A stretch of DNA of 64,000 nucleotides, taken from positions 118,551-182,550 of the forward strand of contig CABHOK010000012.1 of NCBI GenBank assembly GCA_902168205.1. The letters run 5' to 3'. Below the pieces are notes generated by a model. That model saw nothing but the letters and a program-made list of their open reading frames with translations, did no database searches and had not been told where the DNA came from. The first letter of the stretch is position 1. Each line of letters begins with the position of its first letter. The translations under genes were made by a program, and so were the position numbers. Origin of the DNA: an uncultured Chitinophaga sp. GTDB taxonomy: Bacteria > Bacteroidota > Bacteroidia > Cytophagales > Cyclobacteriaceae. Below are positions 48,801-58,027 of this stretch, piece after piece.

Positions 48801-49991
48801 ATTTCCTTTCTTATCTTCTACAAAATGATTTATATCTTCAAAAGGTAAACCAAACGGTTTGGAGTTTCGGTTATAGATCGGAAACCGCTCCATACTTTTA
48901 TGAAAGAAATTTAACCCTTTTTTGAAAGTACCGATCCAGATTATCCCGTCAGGGTCTTTATACAGCGTTGTAGCGGAATTGGCACTAAGCGTTGTTTCTA
49001 AATCTGCATCACGTGAAATGTTCCGTACCGAAAGATCTTTTTTATCCAGTATATTAATTCCTGCCCCGGAAGAAATCCATATATAGCCTTCATCATCCTG
49101 AACAAGTCCGGAGATGAAATCAGAGCTCAATCCCGCAGATATAGAATTTTTCCGGAGGTGGTATATTTTGTTCTCGCCTGATTTGCGATAAAATACACCT
49201 TCATCAACATTGGATATAAATCCCCAAAGGTCTCCTTGCTTATCGATCATCAGTTCACCAAACAACGTTTTATTTTCCTGTAAAGGAGTCTGCAAAAAAG
49301 ACATACGCTTTACTACCGAGAATGTTCCTTCTTTCAATACGGCATTTTCCAGAACACCATTTGAATGTGCAATCCAGTACGTTCCATCGGGATGATGTGC
49401 CAGCGATGTAATGTAATTCGTAGCAATGGACGCGTTATCGTTATCACTATGCTTTATGGAAAACGCTGTTTTCTTTACTTCATTATAACACACCAGTCCG
49501 TTGTTTTCCAGCAACAGCCAATAATTACCGGCATTATCATGGACTACATTCGTCACGCTTGCCGGATTGATCGCTAAATTTTTATCGAGGAATCGAAATT
49601 CGGATGAGAACGTTTCTGTTGCCGAGTTGTAGAGGCAAACTCCGTTACCGGTTATAATACCAAGCTCTCCACCGGGTGCCTCGAACAGCCGCTTTATATA
49701 ATCGTTCGGCAGGGAAGAAGAATCAGCAGGATCGTTACGGTATATTTTAATTGAATAACCATCAAAGCGATTCAAACCCGACTCCGTTCCAATCCATACG
49801 AAACCCGTCTTGTCTTTGCAAACTGCTCTTACGTAGTTATGTGACAAACCCTGACGGCTATCAAGGTGCATAAAGCGCTCCTGCCCGAATGTTCCACCGA
49901 ACGGCAAAACCGACAGCAACACTACGATGCACCAACCGGATCCGGAAAAACTGTTCCCTTTCACAAACTTCATTGGATAGTTAAAATTCAA
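45843..49991 (-). CDS. Hybrid two-component system regulator of the glycan locus
   Basis: The 1382-residue product has a signal peptide (about 1-36), a series of Reg_prop propeller repeats (FVWIGTESGLNRFDGYSIKIY-like; about 40-720), a Y_Y_Y domain (about 735-805), a membrane helix near 825-845, HisKA with FTNVSHEFRTPL (His near 882), a HATPase with NLLSNAFKFT and GSGIGLAITKEFV, a receiver (D near 1182 in LIVTDLMMPDMNG) and an AraC output domain (about 1285-1378). It would bind a glycan fragment in the periplasm and activate the locus directly. It is placed between the enzyme unit (GH42 to PorP-SPOR) and susC, the classic position for a locus-specific regulator. Confidence 0.95.
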   Translation of the reverse strand: MNFNYPMKFVKGNSFSGSGWCIVVLLSVLPFGGTFGQERFMHLDSRQGLSHNYVRAVCKDKTGFVWIGTESGLNRFDGYSIKIYRNDPADSSSLPNDYIKRLFEAPGGELGIITGNGVCLYNSATETFSSEFRFLDKNLAINPASVTNVVHDNAGNYWLLLENNGLVCYNEVKKTAFSIKHSDNDNASIATNYITSLAHHPDGTYWIAHSNGVLENAVLKEGTFSVVKRMSFLQTPLQENKTLFGELMIDKQGDLWGFISNVDEGVFYRKSGENKIYHLRKNSISAGLSSDFISGLVQDDEGYIWISSGAGINILDKKDLSVRNISRDADLETTLSANSATTLYKDPDGIIWIGTFKKGLNFFHKSMERFPIYNRNSKPFGLPFEDINHFVEDKKGNLWLGTDGGGLIYFDRKSGRFTTYRHNPKDPHSLSSDVIVSLFLDHEDKLWIGTFFGGLNCFDGSKFTRYQHRVDDPESFSDRSAWEIFEDSKHQLWIGTLEGGVNLFNRKTKTFTRYSHPQQKALISPYSSTIVEDSHGNLWFGTSLGIDVLMKDSGTMIHFESDKNNPASLRSNVILGILEDSKGRMWIGTTGGLSVWQRETNRLTNFTEKDGLPNNTIMAMEEDSKGRLWLSTSNGLACATPITSGDSIQLRFTNYSEADGLQGQRFGEDASIRMKSGELVFGGDNGFNIFKPDDIGHSKTIPQLVFTDFQIFNQSVLPGSKGDNHFSLPSSITTNPSIILAASDNVFSIEFAALNFTQPSKTKYKYKLEGFNEDWLPADANNRRVTFTNLNAGNYTFRVIATNNDGEWSEEGISLPIKVLPPFWKSGGAYMIYMILLFAALYITRRLIQQGERMKFAIRQQQEEAMRSRELDVMKTKFFTNVSHEFRTPLSLILSPLESLSQKVQEPEQRKNIDLIQRNTKRLLNLVNQLLDFRKMEVQDIRFHPSEGDIIQFVRETVYSFADLSEKKNIKLTFESNTSSLEAIFDHDKVEKILFNLLSNAFKFTMGNGAIAVMVDVKDSSEKSILEIIVKDSGIGISPEKHELIFERFFQNELPSSIVNQGSGIGLAITKEFVRIHGGTIRVESEVGKGSSFIVVLPLKKIINAVHETVSEPIDVVDGESEVDPKSGSKPLILLVEDNEDFRFYLKDNLTIAYDVIEAETGEEGWKKAISQYPDLIVTDLMMPDMNGTELCKKIKSDQRVSHIPVILLTARSGEEQRLEGFEVGADDYIPKPFSFPILESRIRNLISLRKDLHKLLAKKNGIKASEIQITSLDEQFVARVIEAIEKNIANSDLTVLDLSRELGVSRAQFFRKVQELTGKAPLELIRSIRLQHAAQLLEKSQLSVSEVAYRVGFNNPKYFARHFKEQYHVLPSAYASGKRRD

Positions 49992-50010
49992 TTCATGCTA
50001 TATTCAGCAA

Positions 50011-50039
50011 GACACCGGAATCACTTAAAATCCGGTGTC
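50011..50039 (-). terminator. Hairpin between the PorP-SPOR gene and the hybrid regulator gene
   Basis: GACACCGGA (50011-50019) pairs with TCCGGTGTC (50031-50039) around an 11-base loop. It fills most of the 71-base gap. No T-run follows on the minus strand. Confidence 0.5.
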
Positions 50040-50062
50040 ATTACTAAAGATACAAATTGTTA

Positions 50063-51475
50063 TTATTCGATGCTGATAATCCAGGTGTCGCGAAAAGTAT
50101 AGCGCGACATCCGTCTGTATTTATTGCAAAGTTTCTGCGCTTCTTCCTTCGTTGGGGGTGCATCGTTCATGTGAACTATGTAGTAGCGCTTCTCCGGATG
50201 GTACGCCACATCTGCCGGATAGCCGGCACGTCTCAGGTTGAACGCATATTTCTCTGCATATACCGGTATATGAAACACACCCACTACTACATAGTGCCCG
50301 GGACGCAACCCTTCTCCGGAAAGTGATCGTACAGTCGGTTTATTTTTAATCACGGTGTCGGCTGGTGCATTCACAATCGCAGGTATACGCGGTTCCGGCT
50401 CCGACTTCTTAGCCTCTTGTTCACGTTGCTCCGTTCTAACGGGAGCTGTCGACCTGGCTGCTTCAGCTTTTTTCTCCGGCTGCACTATATCTTCATCCCT
50501 TGCTATCGCTTTCTCAGAATCCGACACATCAGATTCAACCGGCTCCGAAGATGCATGTATAGTTTTAAGCTTTGTTTTTACCTGCGGATCTTTCTTTTTT
50601 CCGAGTCGCAGTATTAATTGTACCTCGTGCGTACCGCTTCCCAATGAACTTTTTCTGCCAGCTGCAAATTCGTAGGCATATCCTACTTTCAATTTGTCTT
50701 TGATATTCGTTCCAACAAAAGCAGCTGCACCATAGTGCTGGCGGTACGATGCACCCAACCAGACTATATTATTAATCCGCACAGACCCCAGACCTTCAAA
50801 CTGGGCAGACGTGTTATCATTCGTACGGTATATAACCATCGGTTCAAAAACAACCCGCTGACTGAAATATATACTATAGCTGGCCGATGATACCGTATTG
50901 CGAAGCTGGTTAACACCGATTTTATTAAAGTTATTTTCAGATGCAACGTACGTATTAAAAAGACGCGGTATAGCAAAAGCAACTTTCAAATTACCGCGTT
51001 GGTAATGCATACCAAATTGTCCTTCGAACGATGATGTTGCGCCCACGACCGGATCACTTGCATAACCGTCACCGCTCTGGACAGAGACACTGGTTACACC
51101 GGCCGACAATCCGAAAGCTAGCTTGTGGTTGTCATTAACTTTATTTCCCAGGTATACCTGGTACGCAAATGTCGCCAGACCTGTGGTTGTTTTTAATACG
51201 CCCGCTTTATCCTGGTATCCTGTAAAAGCTATACCAGTGCGATAGCTGAGCGGTACATGAACGCTCAGTGTACCGGTAGTGGGCGCGCCTTCAACACCTG
51301 CCCACTGACTTCTATAGTTGAGATATACTTCAGTATAACCACTGGGTGCCACGAATGACGGGTTATACAAAAACGGGTTAAGAAAATAATGACTATACAG
51401 CGTGCTTTGCTGTGCGTATAGTGACTGCGTTATCATGAATAACGAAGTACAAAGTATTCTAATAAGTAATTTCAT
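50063..51475 (-). CDS. PorP/SprF-family T9SS membrane protein fused to a C-terminal SPOR domain
   Basis: The 470-residue product has a signal peptide (ending SLYAQ) and a PorP/SprF outer-membrane barrel (about 20-295) with the family opening LYSHYFLNPFLYNPSFVAPSG and YRSQWAGVEGAPTTGTLSVH. A charged, proline-rich linker (about 300-385) follows, then a SPOR domain (about 390-470; GHYVVVGVFHIPVYAEKYAFNLRRAGYPADV, YIVHMNDAPPTKEEAQKLC). PorP/SprF proteins help secretion and surface attachment of T9SS cargo with type-B C-terminal domains. SPOR domains bind denuded peptidoglycan, so this protein may tie the export site to the wall. Its ATG overlaps the GH74 stop (ATGA), which strongly suggests that the GH74 enzyme is its partner. 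Confidence 0.9.
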   Translation of the reverse strand: MKLLIRILCTSLFMITQSLYAQQSTLYSHYFLNPFLYNPSFVAPSGYTEVYLNYRSQWAGVEGAPTTGTLSVHVPLSYRTGIAFTGYQDKAGVLKTTTGLATFAYQVYLGNKVNDNHKLAFGLSAGVTSVSVQSGDGYASDPVVGATSSFEGQFGMHYQRGNLKVAFAIPRLFNTYVASENNFNKIGVNQLRNTVSSASYSIYFSQRVVFEPMVIYRTNDNTSAQFEGLGSVRINNIVWLGASYRQHYGAAAFVGTNIKDKLKVGYAYEFAAGRKSSLGSGTHEVQLILRLGKKKDPQVKTKLKTIHASSEPVESDVSDSEKAIARDEDIVQPEKKAEAARSTAPVRTEQREQEAKKSEPEPRIPAIVNAPADTVIKNKPTVRSLSGEGLRPGHYVVVGVFHIPVYAEKYAFNLRRAGYPADVAYHPEKRYYIVHMNDAPPTKEEAQKLCNKYRRMSRYTFRDTWIISIE

Positions 51476-54400
51476 TTCAGTCGGGCGATGGTTACACTAC
51501 CAGTTTGTTTTGAATTATCCGCACGTCTGATCACATAGAAGTAAGCACCATCGGGAAGCGGCTTGCCGTTCGAAGTTCCGTCCCACGGAGTAGTGTACCC
51601 GGTAGAAGAATATACTTTCTGCCCCTGACGATTGTAGATTACAATTTCGCAACCATCCAGCAGGTAAGCGTTCTCAATATTCCACGCTTCGGTGCTTACA
51701 TCGCCACGATTATCCGGTGAAAATAGTTTGGGAATTTTCAAAGCATCCTCTTCCCTTTGGAAGTTAGCCTCAACAACCATATCGCTGTTCACTGTCACAG
51801 ATTGTGATGCAGCGGCACCGGTAATATCACCGGTCCACCCGGTAAAAGTATATCCGGATGCTGCAACAGCTTCAATGGTTACTATCGTTCCGGATGTATA
51901 GGTACCCGTGCCGGTTACCGAACCACCGGCTGACGGCACAACGGTAGCACTAAGCGTAAAACTGGAAATGCTAAAGCTTGCTGTTACGCTCTTGTCACCA
52001 TCCATCGTTACCGTAGTGGATGCATCCGTCCCGGTTACATCACCGCTCCATCCGGTAAAGGTATAGCCTGATGCCGGTGTAGCCGTAAGGGTTGCCACGC
52101 TTCCCGCATCGTACGATCCCGCACCACTTACATTACCACCATCCGATGGAGATGTTGCTATAGCCAGGGTATATTTCGTGGTGCCGGATTGCGACTGGAA
52201 ATTTGCTGTAACATTCTTATCACCGTCCATTGTTATAGTCACAGAAGTTGAAGTTCCCGTTACATCGCCACTCCAGCCTGTAAAGGTATAACCGGTTGCT
52301 GGCGTAGCGGTAAGAGTTGCTGTAGATCCGGATGTATAGCTTCCGCCTCCGCTTACTGTACCGCCTGCTGAAGGTGAAACGGTAGTAGCAAGGGTATATT
52401 TACCCGGCTGTATCACCTCAAAGATAGCCGTTACCGATTTATTGCTATTCATCGTTACCGTGGTGGTAGTAGCTGTTCCGGTTGCATCACCACTCCAGCC
52501 TGTAAAGGTATATCCGGTTGCCGGTGTAGCAGTAAGAGTCGCTGTAGCCCCTGACGTATAACTTCCCGCTCCGCTTACTGTACCACCCGCTGCGGGGGTC
52601 GCAGTGGTAGCAAGAGTATATTTAATTTCCTGGAAGGTTGCCGTAACCGTTTTATTACCGTTCATAGTCACGGTAACAGAAGACGCGCTTCCCGTTGCAT
52701 CACCACTCCAACCTGCAAAGGTATATCCGGCTGCGGGTGCTGCTGTTAGTGTAGCTGTGCTTCCAATCGTATAGGATCCCGCTCCGGTAATTGTTCCACC
52801 TATGGATGGCGATGCCGTGGCGGTAAGCGTATATTTGGTAGGTTCGAAGTTCGCGGTAACCGTTTTATTGTTGTTCATCGTTACCGTGATGGAAGACGTG
52901 CTTCCCGTTGCATCACCCGTCCACCCGGTGAAGGTATATCCGGCTGCTGGTGTAGCGGTAAGGGTCGCTGTGCTTCCCGAGTTATACGATCCGGCTCCAC
53001 TCACAGTACCGGCCGCAGCGGGAGACGCTGTGGCAGTAAGGGTATATTTGATTGCCTGAAAGTTCGCCGTTACGTTTTTATCACCGTTCATCAACACGGT
53101 AACCGAAGATGAACTTCCTGTTGCATCACCGGTCCACCCGGTAAAGGTATATCCGGTTGCCGGTGTAACGGTAACGGTAACGGTGCTCCCGGAAGTATAC
53201 GATCCGGCCCCACTCACCATACCGCCGGCTGCGGGCGATTGAGTTGCCGTAAGCTTATATTTAGGTGCCTCTCCGGCAATAAGACCTCTTCCAACGGTGC
53301 TCATGTATACCCGGCCATATACATTCATGTCCCCCATTACAAAATTTCCATTGCCAGGTCCGCCCCATTCATGGGCATCGTCATTTATTCTTATCCATTT
53401 AGCTCCCTGATCAATGGAACGGTATATACCCTTCACGCCTCCTACTGTACCCCATATATATATAGCAGGATAAGTTGCACCGGGAGCAGCTTTCCCGAAC
53501 CCCACGGCTGCACAATCAGTAACATTAGCAACGGTTGTCCATGAAGTTCCACTGTTGGTAGTATATTTTAATCCACTCCCGTTTAGCGCTACCCACACGT
53601 GGCCTTCATTACCGGGAACAGTCCTTGCCCTGCTTGAACCCCATTGGCCTGGATTAGATGCTGAAGCTGAAAAACTTACACCTTTGTTTGTACTTACCAA
53701 TAGCTGCCCGGTGCTGCGATTGTATATATAGAATTTGTTTGTATTAACGAAATCCGCTATAGGAAATGCATCTTTAGCATCCGTTACGCCCGTACTTGTC
53801 CATGTTCCCCCATTGTCTGTTGAGTAGTATGTCGTACTTTCACCTCCCGGGCAAAGAAGAATCGTATTCCCGTCTGCCGATAAAGCTGCTTTCCCATACG
53901 AACCATCAATAGAAGTCAATTGTGTCCAGGTTGCTCCCTGATCGGTGGAGTAATATACTTTGTCTGAAATTCTCACCACCCTATTCGTATTGTTTGCAGC
54001 ATACGCTAAACCGTTGTTGGAAACTTTGGTAGGATTAATATTTTTGTCCGGATAGGCATAAACATCTGAATAGACGGCTCCGTATTGGTCTCCTACCGCT
54101 GAAATAAATTTGCCACCCTGTATACTTATAGCATCCAGTACTACGGTCTCTTCCATGCCCTTCACATCAACTTTCCAGGTAGTGTTAGTTGCATTGATAT
54201 TGTCGCAAGTAAACAAACCATTTCCCGATGTAACGCGTACTTTCGCGGCATTCATTGGATCAAACTCAATGGAGACGTCCCAGTGTATACCGGAATTGGC
54301 GGCCATCCAACCAACGCCATTGGTGTTAAATGTACTTGTATTAGATATTTTTGACGCCCATGTATTTCCTCCATCGGTTGACAGGTAAATAAAATCTCCC

Positions 54401-55449
54401 CACGAGGTATTGAATTGGTTGTTGCCGTACGAATTGGTTGTAGAAACAATAACCCTGTTGGCGTTTGCAGGATCTACGCTTACACCGCTATATGCCTTTC
54501 CTGTGGATGGTGTTATATCGGTCGCGGTCGATGTACTCGTATTAAACTTCCATACTTGTCCGTTGGTAGAAGGTTCAGGCTCACTCCAGTGTCCATGTGG
54601 ACCCGATCCATCTGCATACGCTATATATAGCGTGTTTCCGGAAAGAGCGGCCCTGTTCGGCATAAAGGCTGTTGGTAGCTGAGCTGATAGCGCTGAAAAA
54701 GTATTACCACCATCGGTGCTTCTATAAATATTTGTGCTTCCCAAACGGGATACTCCCAAATATATAGTTTGTGTTATACCTCCTGATACACTACCCGGAT
54801 CGAATATAACAAAGCAAATTCCATTGTCGTTAGGTGTCGCCGTTACTCCATCCCATGCCAGTGTCCACGTTGCACCTGCATTGGTACTTTTCCATAATCC
54901 GTTTCTCCTGGTTCCACAATACAATATGTTGCTATTGTTAGGATCCACGGCAAGTCGTTCACCATTCCCTCTTCCAATACCATTGCCGTGTGCTTTAAAT
55001 TTATCGGTAACCTCGGTAATGGTAAAGGTATTTCCCTTGTCAGAAGATCTTAAAATAGCTGTTTTACCTCCATTGAAATAACTCGTACCCACCAACATAT
55101 ATAGCTTATTGGGATCTTGAGGATCCAACGCAATCGCTTCAACTCCCTGGTAGGAAACTTCGTCTTCCGAACACCAGTCGAGCAGCGGAATCCACTTGGA
55201 ATTTGCCGCATTCCATCGGTAAGCTCCTCCAACATCCGTACGGCAGTATACATCTCCCGATGTTTTATGACCGATGATACCGGTTACAAAACCACCACCT
55301 CCCAACGCTACGTTACTCCAGGCATAGGTCTCTGTTTGCGATCGTCCCTCCATTAGAGGAATCAGGAAAAGGAAAGTTGCAAAGAGTACCTTAAAGATGG
55401 CGGTAAAAATTACCCGCATATATACTTGTATAAATATTCTGACATTCAT
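51472..55449 (-). CDS. GH74 xyloglucanase with seven B-repeats and a T9SS type-B sorting domain
   Basis: The 1325-residue product has a signal peptide (about 1-38) and a GH74 double beta-propeller (about 42-728): YAWSNVALGGGGFVTGI, YCRTDVGGAYRW (Asp72 fits the family's catalytic Asp), GERLAVDPNNSNILYCGTR and many Asp-box-like STDGGNTW repeats. Next come seven repeats of about 71-75 residues (about 730-1232) with the core GYTFTGWSGDATG, resembling InlB/Flg_new-type bacterial repeats. The C-terminus (about 1235-1325; KIPKLFSPDNRGD, WDGTSNGKPLPDGAYFYVI) is a gliding-motility/CHU_C type-B T9SS sorting domain. GH74 enzymes cut the beta-1,4-glucan backbone of xyloglucan. The enzyme should be displayed at or released from the surface by T9SS. 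Confidence 0.95.
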   Translation of the reverse strand: MNVRIFIQVYMRVIFTAIFKVLFATFLFLIPLMEGRSQTETYAWSNVALGGGGFVTGIIGHKTSGDVYCRTDVGGAYRWNAANSKWIPLLDWCSEDEVSYQGVEAIALDPQDPNKLYMLVGTSYFNGGKTAILRSSDKGNTFTITEVTDKFKAHGNGIGRGNGERLAVDPNNSNILYCGTRRNGLWKSTNAGATWTLAWDGVTATPNDNGICFVIFDPGSVSGGITQTIYLGVSRLGSTNIYRSTDGGNTFSALSAQLPTAFMPNRAALSGNTLYIAYADGSGPHGHWSEPEPSTNGQVWKFNTSTSTATDITPSTGKAYSGVSVDPANANRVIVSTTNSYGNNQFNTSWGDFIYLSTDGGNTWASKISNTSTFNTNGVGWMAANSGIHWDVSIEFDPMNAAKVRVTSGNGLFTCDNINATNTTWKVDVKGMEETVVLDAISIQGGKFISAVGDQYGAVYSDVYAYPDKNINPTKVSNNGLAYAANNTNRVVRISDKVYYSTDQGATWTQLTSIDGSYGKAALSADGNTILLCPGGESTTYYSTDNGGTWTSTGVTDAKDAFPIADFVNTNKFYIYNRSTGQLLVSTNKGVSFSASASNPGQWGSSRARTVPGNEGHVWVALNGSGLKYTTNSGTSWTTVANVTDCAAVGFGKAAPGATYPAIYIWGTVGGVKGIYRSIDQGAKWIRINDDAHEWGGPGNGNFVMGDMNVYGRVYMSTVGRGLIAGEAPKYKLTATQSPAAGGMVSGAGSYTSGSTVTVTVTPATGYTFTGWTGDATGSSSSVTVLMNGDKNVTANFQAIKYTLTATASPAAAGTVSGAGSYNSGSTATLTATPAAGYTFTGWTGDATGSTSSITVTMNNNKTVTANFEPTKYTLTATASPSIGGTITGAGSYTIGSTATLTAAPAAGYTFAGWSGDATGSASSVTVTMNGNKTVTATFQEIKYTLATTATPAAGGTVSGAGSYTSGATATLTATPATGYTFTGWSGDATGTATTTTVTMNSNKSVTAIFEVIQPGKYTLATTVSPSAGGTVSGGGSYTSGSTATLTATPATGYTFTGWSGDVTGTSTSVTITMDGDKNVTANFQSQSGTTKYTLAIATSPSDGGNVSGAGSYDAGSVATLTATPASGYTFTGWSGDVTGTDASTTVTMDGDKSVTASFSISSFTLSATVVPSAGGSVTGTGTYTSGTIVTIEAVAASGYTFTGWTGDITGAAASQSVTVNSDMVVEANFQREEDALKIPKLFSPDNRGDVSTEAWNIENAYLLDGCEIVIYNRQGQKVYSSTGYTTPWDGTSNGKPLPDGAYFYVIRRADNSKQTGSVTIARLK
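51753..53262 (-). repeat. Seven tandem repeats of about 213-225 bases inside the GH74 gene
   Basis: The units begin with codons for KYTL-like residues and contain the shared core GYTFTGWSGD. They are in frame and the inner ones are highly alike at the DNA level, so copy number could change by recombination. Protein units are about 71-75 residues; the seventh, next to the sorting domain, is the most divergent. Confidence 0.9.
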
Positions 55450-55528
55450 TCTTGTTTTAGATTAACCAGCAGTAAAAAAAATATTAAGGACAGACCATCG
55501 ATAAACAGTGAGGTATACGTAGTGCTCC

Positions 55529-57973
55529 CTAGGGCTTATGAGTTTTAATGGTTAGAATAGCTTGAGACAATCCGGGTGACGTAACGGTGAGTTTAACATC
55601 GCCCGCACCGTGTGTACTTCGAATAACAACCAACGCGCGTCCGTGCCACGCTTTGCGTGTGTTGCCTATATATAGCTCGTAGTTTTTCAGATCGGCATTG
55701 TCAACTCCGGCAATGATACCGGGCCCTTCAATTTGGAAATGCAGCCGATTGGCAGCTGTGGGTTGAAGCGTACCATTCTTGTCTGTGATCTCTACTGTAA
55801 CATAAGACAAGTCTTGTCCATCCGCTGTTATTTCTTTTCGATCGGCCGTTAACTTTATGGTTGCAGCATCGCCTGCGGTCTGCAACGTGGTCGATTCAAC
55901 TTCCTTACCATTCTCTACAGCAACAGCTTTTAATATACCGGCTGTATAAGGTACATCGAATGTAGCTTTATACTCTCGTTCGTATGTTGTTGAACGTTCA
56001 CCGATCAGTGTGTTGTTCAGGTAAAGTTTAACCTTCGGATACCTGGAATATACTTCTACCTGTACAGTCTTGCCTTCAAATCCGGGCCAGTTCCAGCTCT
56101 CCCACGTGGGCCAAACCGACCACCATGTATCTTTAATTTCAAGCGGTTTCGGCTCGGGTTCACGAACGGCCATATATAGTTTCTCGGTATCATTATATAG
56201 CATGCTTCTGTAATGCGATATAGGTTTTCGCCAGCCCATCAAATCTATATCGCCACAGTATGCCCCGTGCCACGGGAATAATTCATTCTCCCAGTGTTGC
56301 CCCGGAGCTTCACCTGAATAATACCAGCGGCCTATACCAGACTCTCCTAAATAATCCATGGCGGTCCACACAAAATCACCAATGATATAGCTGTTATTTT
56401 GTACCAGGTTCCAATTGGCAAAAGCATCACGCGGGTATGACTCGGTTTGAACGATAATACGTGATGGGTCTCGCACATGGTCGGCAGGTGCACTCTGCAA
56501 ATGATAATTATAGCCTGCTACATCATGCACATCCATGAGCGAATCAAACACTTCCCACGTTTTACCGCTTTCCACTATAGCCGATGTTACAGGTCGCGAG
56601 GTATCCATTCTCTTCACTTCGTCCGCAAGCATCTTCGCAGTTTTTGTAGCATCGGGAGTTCCTCTTTCGGGTATCTCATTACCGGTGCTCCACATCACGA
56701 TCGAAGGATGATTACGATCGCGCAGAACCATTGCTTCCAGATCGCGTTTCCACCAGTCTTTAAAATACCGGGCATAGTCAAATTTATTCTTGCCGATCTT
56801 CCAGCAGTCGAATGACTCATCCATTACCAATAAACCTAAGCGGTCACAGGCATCCAGGAATGCTTCTGATGGTGGGTTATGAGATGTTCGTACGGCATTG
56901 AAACCTGCTATCTTCAGTAATTCAACTTTGCGTTCTTCGGCACGATCAAATGCAGCCGCCCCGAGGCAACCATTATCATGATGCACACAGCCACCGTTTA
57001 ACTTTATCGTTTTACCATTAAGCTGAAAACCGTTTTGAGTAGAAAATTTTACAGAGCGTATACCGAAGCTGGTTTTAGTTTCGTCTGCTATAGTAGTACC
57101 CCTTAACACTTGTACCTTTGCCTGGTATAAATCAGGAGTTTCAGGAGACCACAACATGGGCTTCGCAATGATCAGTGTCTGTATAACTTCCTTTTCGCTA
57201 TTCGCCGGGAGTTCTAATTTTACCTGACCAATGCCTGCAGTTTTAGAATCTTTATTCAGAAGAGAAGTTTTAACAACCACTTGTTGAGCAGACGATGTTT
57301 CGTTTTTCACCAGTGTCTTTATCTGCACGGTTGCTTTTTGTGAAGTGACCTGGGGAGTGGCAATGGAAACACCCCATTGCGCTACATGCACCGGGTCTGT
57401 AACCATCATCCAAACATGACGATATATACCGGAACCGCTATACCAGCGGCTGTTCAGGTGTTGCGAATTATCAACCCGCACTGCAATTACATTCTCCTTA
57501 CCAAATACTATATAAGGCGTAAGATCATAACTGAATGATGAATAACCATAGGGATAAATGCCCAATGATTTTCCATTGATAAAAACTTCAGAATTCATGT
57601 AAACGCCTTCGAAGTATATAGATACTTTTTTAGTTTTCCGTTCCGCAGGAACGTTGAAAGACTTCCGGTACCACGCTTTGCCTGCGGAAAAGTATCCACC
57701 GCCACCTGCTGTTGGATTTTTGGGAGCAATTTCACCTTCTATACTCCAGTCGTGTGGCAAATCAAGTTTACGCCAGGTCGAATCGTTATAGTTTGCTATG
57801 CTGGCCGCTGCAGTATCACCGGGAAAGAACTTCCAATCGTTATCAAATAATTGTTTTCGTTCATATATACCCTGCCCCTGCGCTACCCCAGAAATGCCGC
57901 TCACAATAAGGAAAAGCATTAGGGTATATACCCTGGCATAACTATAATTATTGCATGTATTGAACATCCGCAT
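55529..57973 (-). CDS. GH2 beta-galactosidase
   Basis: The 814-residue product has a signal peptide (about 1-34; LMLFLIVSGISGVAQG) and the GH2 order: sugar-binding jelly roll (about 40-200; LPHDWSIEGEI, GGGYFSAGKAWYRKSF), Ig-like sandwich (about 205-310), TIM barrel (about 315-610) with RTSHNPPSEAFLDACDRLG, MWSTGNEIPERG (acid/base Glu near 431) and IVQTESYPRDAF (nucleophile Glu near 512), then C-terminal Ig-like domains of the DUF4982 type. It would remove beta-galactose from xyloglucan side chains once fucose is gone. It lies 54 bases after the GH42 gene and 79 bases before the GH74 gene, all one strand. Confidence 0.93.
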   Translation of the reverse strand: MRMFNTCNNYSYARVYTLMLFLIVSGISGVAQGQGIYERKQLFDNDWKFFPGDTAAASIANYNDSTWRKLDLPHDWSIEGEIAPKNPTAGGGGYFSAGKAWYRKSFNVPAERKTKKVSIYFEGVYMNSEVFINGKSLGIYPYGYSSFSYDLTPYIVFGKENVIAVRVDNSQHLNSRWYSGSGIYRHVWMMVTDPVHVAQWGVSIATPQVTSQKATVQIKTLVKNETSSAQQVVVKTSLLNKDSKTAGIGQVKLELPANSEKEVIQTLIIAKPMLWSPETPDLYQAKVQVLRGTTIADETKTSFGIRSVKFSTQNGFQLNGKTIKLNGGCVHHDNGCLGAAAFDRAEERKVELLKIAGFNAVRTSHNPPSEAFLDACDRLGLLVMDESFDCWKIGKNKFDYARYFKDWWKRDLEAMVLRDRNHPSIVMWSTGNEIPERGTPDATKTAKMLADEVKRMDTSRPVTSAIVESGKTWEVFDSLMDVHDVAGYNYHLQSAPADHVRDPSRIIVQTESYPRDAFANWNLVQNNSYIIGDFVWTAMDYLGESGIGRWYYSGEAPGQHWENELFPWHGAYCGDIDLMGWRKPISHYRSMLYNDTEKLYMAVREPEPKPLEIKDTWWSVWPTWESWNWPGFEGKTVQVEVYSRYPKVKLYLNNTLIGERSTTYEREYKATFDVPYTAGILKAVAVENGKEVESTTLQTAGDAATIKLTADRKEITADGQDLSYVTVEITDKNGTLQPTAANRLHFQIEGPGIIAGVDNADLKNYELYIGNTRKAWHGRALVVIRSTHGAGDVKLTVTSPGLSQAILTIKTHKP

Positions 57974-58027
57974 ATATATTCAGTGATTTTATATAGATGA
58001 CTTATACTTTCAGAGCAATCAGGCTTC

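Noticed and set aside
51753..53262. Regular repeats considered as a CRISPR array or other repeat element
   Set aside because: The units are over 200 bases, in frame, and encode protein repeats of the GH74 product; there are no short spacers and no cas genes.
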